Positions 4,209-5,248 of a stretch of 5,248 nt of DNA are shown here, piece after piece. How positions within the stretch are numbered: position 1 is the first letter of the stretch; the number at the start of each line of letters is the position of its first letter. The position numbers and the translations under genes are program-made. This DNA comes from DATLCI01 sp046714215. GTDB taxonomy: Bacteria > Acidobacteriota > Terriglobia > Terriglobales > Acidobacteriaceae. The DNA is taken from positions 1 through 5,248 of the forward strand of contig JBKKBM010000142.1 of the NCBI GenBank assembly GCA_046714215.1. Reading direction: 5' to 3'. The notes below the pieces were generated by a model, which was not told the DNA's origin, did not search any database, and saw nothing but the letters and a program-made list of their open reading frames with translations.

Positions 4209-5248
4209 TCAGACCTTCCCGAACGGATCCTCCAAGCTCGGGCTCTGCGTGGTCATCAGTTCCGCGCCTGACTCGGTGATCACCATGTCGTCTTCCAAAC
4301 GCACGCCGAACTCGCCGCGAATGTAAATCCCGGGCTCGTCGCTGAACGTCATTCCGGGTGCGAGTGGCAGCTTGTTCCCGCGGACGAGGTAGGGCCATTC
4401 GTGGCCGTCCATGCCCATACCGTGGCCTACGCGGTGGGTGAAGTACTTGTAATCCGGTCCATAGCCCGCGTCGGTGATCACTTTGCGGGCGGCCGCGTCC
4501 ACCGCTTCGCAGGGCACACCCGGCTTCGCCGCCGCTAGCGCGGCGGTTTGTGCGCGTAACTCGATCTCAAACACCTGTTTCATTTTGTCGGTGGGCTTGC
4601 CCAGAACAAAAGTGCGGCTGATGTCAGAGGTATAACCTTCCACGCTGCAACCGCCATCGATCAACAGGATGGTTCCTTCGCGGATGACCTGCGGCTTCAG
4701 TGAACCATGCGGCAGCGCGGAGTATTCGCCCACCTGGACGCCGGCGCCGCCTTGAAATCCGAGCCGCGCATGCGCCGCGGAGACCAGGGCGGCAAAATCG
4801 GTCTGGGTCATGCCTTCCTTTAACGATTCGTACGCCGCCTTATAGGCATGCCAGGTCACCTTCGACGCGAGTCGCATCAGCTCCACCTCATGCGCGTCTT
4901 TGATGGTGCGACAGCCGGCGGTCACAGGCGTGCCGCTCACCATCTTGAGGGCGGGCGCGGCTTGGGCAAGTCCATCGCTGAAGACGAAGCGCACCGTTTC
5001 TTCGATACCCACCCGGCCTGCGCTCAGGCCGCGATCCTTCAGACCCTGAGCGGCACGCTGCCATGGGCTTTCATCTTCGTGCCAAGTGCGGATGTCGGGG
5101 CCCTGGGCTGAGGATGAAGTGGCGAACGGCGAAGCGTCATTCAGGATCTGTTCGCGCGCGCGGTCTTCCTCGAAGGCCGGGCAAACGAAAAAGGGTTCGC
5201 CCTTCACCGGCAGCATCATGGCGAACATGCGTTCACTCAATCCCCAAC
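4209..5248 (-). CDS. M24-family metallopeptidase (Xaa-Pro dipeptidase-like), 5'-partial
   Basis: At least 345 residues; the frame is open through the right edge and begins ...WGLSERMFAMMLP, a mid-domain sequence of the creatinase-type N-terminal domain. The TTG at 5238-5240 is therefore not taken as the start; tens of N-terminal residues, possibly with a signal peptide, are outside. Numbering from that TTG codon, residues 1-110 are the N-terminal domain and about 115-335 the pita-bread catalytic domain. All five metal ligands are visible: D195 in LLIDGG, D206 in TSDISRT, H273 in RVGHGMGMDGHE, E302 in SDEPGIY and E316 in VRLEDD. H178 in ALPHG fits the substrate-binding histidine. The family removes or splits Xaa-Pro bonds using two Mn or Co ions; a role in peptide turnover is likely. 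It is convergent with the DinB gene and appears unrelated to the redox cluster. Exact specificity (aminopeptidase versus dipeptidase) cannot be set from sequence alone. Confidence 0.92.
   Translation of the reverse strand, partial: WGLSERMFAMMLPVKGEPFFVCPAFEEDRAREQILNDASPFATSSSAQGPDIRTWHEDESPWQRAAQGLKDRGLSAGRVGIEETVRFVFSDGLAQAAPALKMVSGTPVTAGCRTIKDAHEVELMRLASKVTWHAYKAAYESLKEGMTQTDFAALVSAAHARLGFQGGAGVQVGEYSALPHGSLKPQVIREGTILLIDGGCSVEGYTSDISRTFVLGKPTDKMKQVFEIELRAQTAALAAAKPGVPCEAVDAAARKVITDAGYGPDYKYFTHRVGHGMGMDGHEWPYLVRGNKLPLAPGMTFSDEPGIYIRGEFGVRLEDDMVITESGAELMTTQSPSLEDPFGKV

Noticed and set aside
5238..5240. TTG as start codon of the M24 peptidase
   Set aside because: The frame continues to the window edge encoding WG before it, which fits the conserved mid-domain 'WG-x-SER' segment, so the gene is truncated by the window.
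1..5248. tRNA/rRNA genes, CRISPR arrays, insertion sequences, attachment sites or a novel defence system
   Set aside because: No clover-leaf-like segment, regular spaced repeats, transposase or integrase motifs, or terminal inverted repeats were seen; nearly all bases are covered by recognisable metabolic or regulatory genes.

Overview
The window looks like a piece of a free-living bacterial chromosome with moderately high GC, judged by eye. There are no mobile elements, no RNA genes and no CRISPR array. A stand-alone LytTR regulator, a WbpP-like epimerase and an M24 dipeptidase of this type together would suit an environmental bacterium such as an Acidobacteriota member. That assignment is inference from protein style only and needs a database search.

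Layout, left to right. (1) The C-terminal two thirds of a sugar-nucleotide 4-epimerase (WbpP/GalE type) enter from the left edge, + strand. (2) A 103-base gap leads to a short LytTR DNA-binding protein without a receiver domain, + strand. (3) A DCC-family (DUF393) thioredoxin-like protein with a DxxCxxC motif lies on the - strand, convergent with the LytTR gene. (4) Divergent from it, on the + strand, runs a MarR-family regulator, a pirin (YhhW type), a YieF/ChrR-like NAD(P)H:FMN/quinone reductase and a DinB/YfiT-superfamily protein. The last two overlap by four bases. (5) A convergent M24 (Xaa-Pro dipeptidase-like) metallopeptidase on the - strand leaves the window at the right edge with its N-terminus missing.

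The coherent story is in the middle, about 1245-4124. A MarR regulator sits beside a pirin with all four metal ligands, a flavin-dependent quinone reductase type enzyme, a DinB-fold protein with its three metal-binding histidines, and a divergent thiol-redox protein. Pirins and YieF-type reductases are repeatedly tied to quinone or electrophile chemistry, and several DinB/YfiT relatives are low-molecular-weight-thiol S-transferases. A reasonable hypothesis is therefore a locally regulated electrophile/quinone detoxification cassette. Each family is known; the combination is the point of interest. Several small inverted repeats near the MarR gene are candidate operators, all low confidence.

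The flanking genes (epimerase, LytTR, M24 peptidase) look unrelated to that cassette. I found no evidence for a radically new system.
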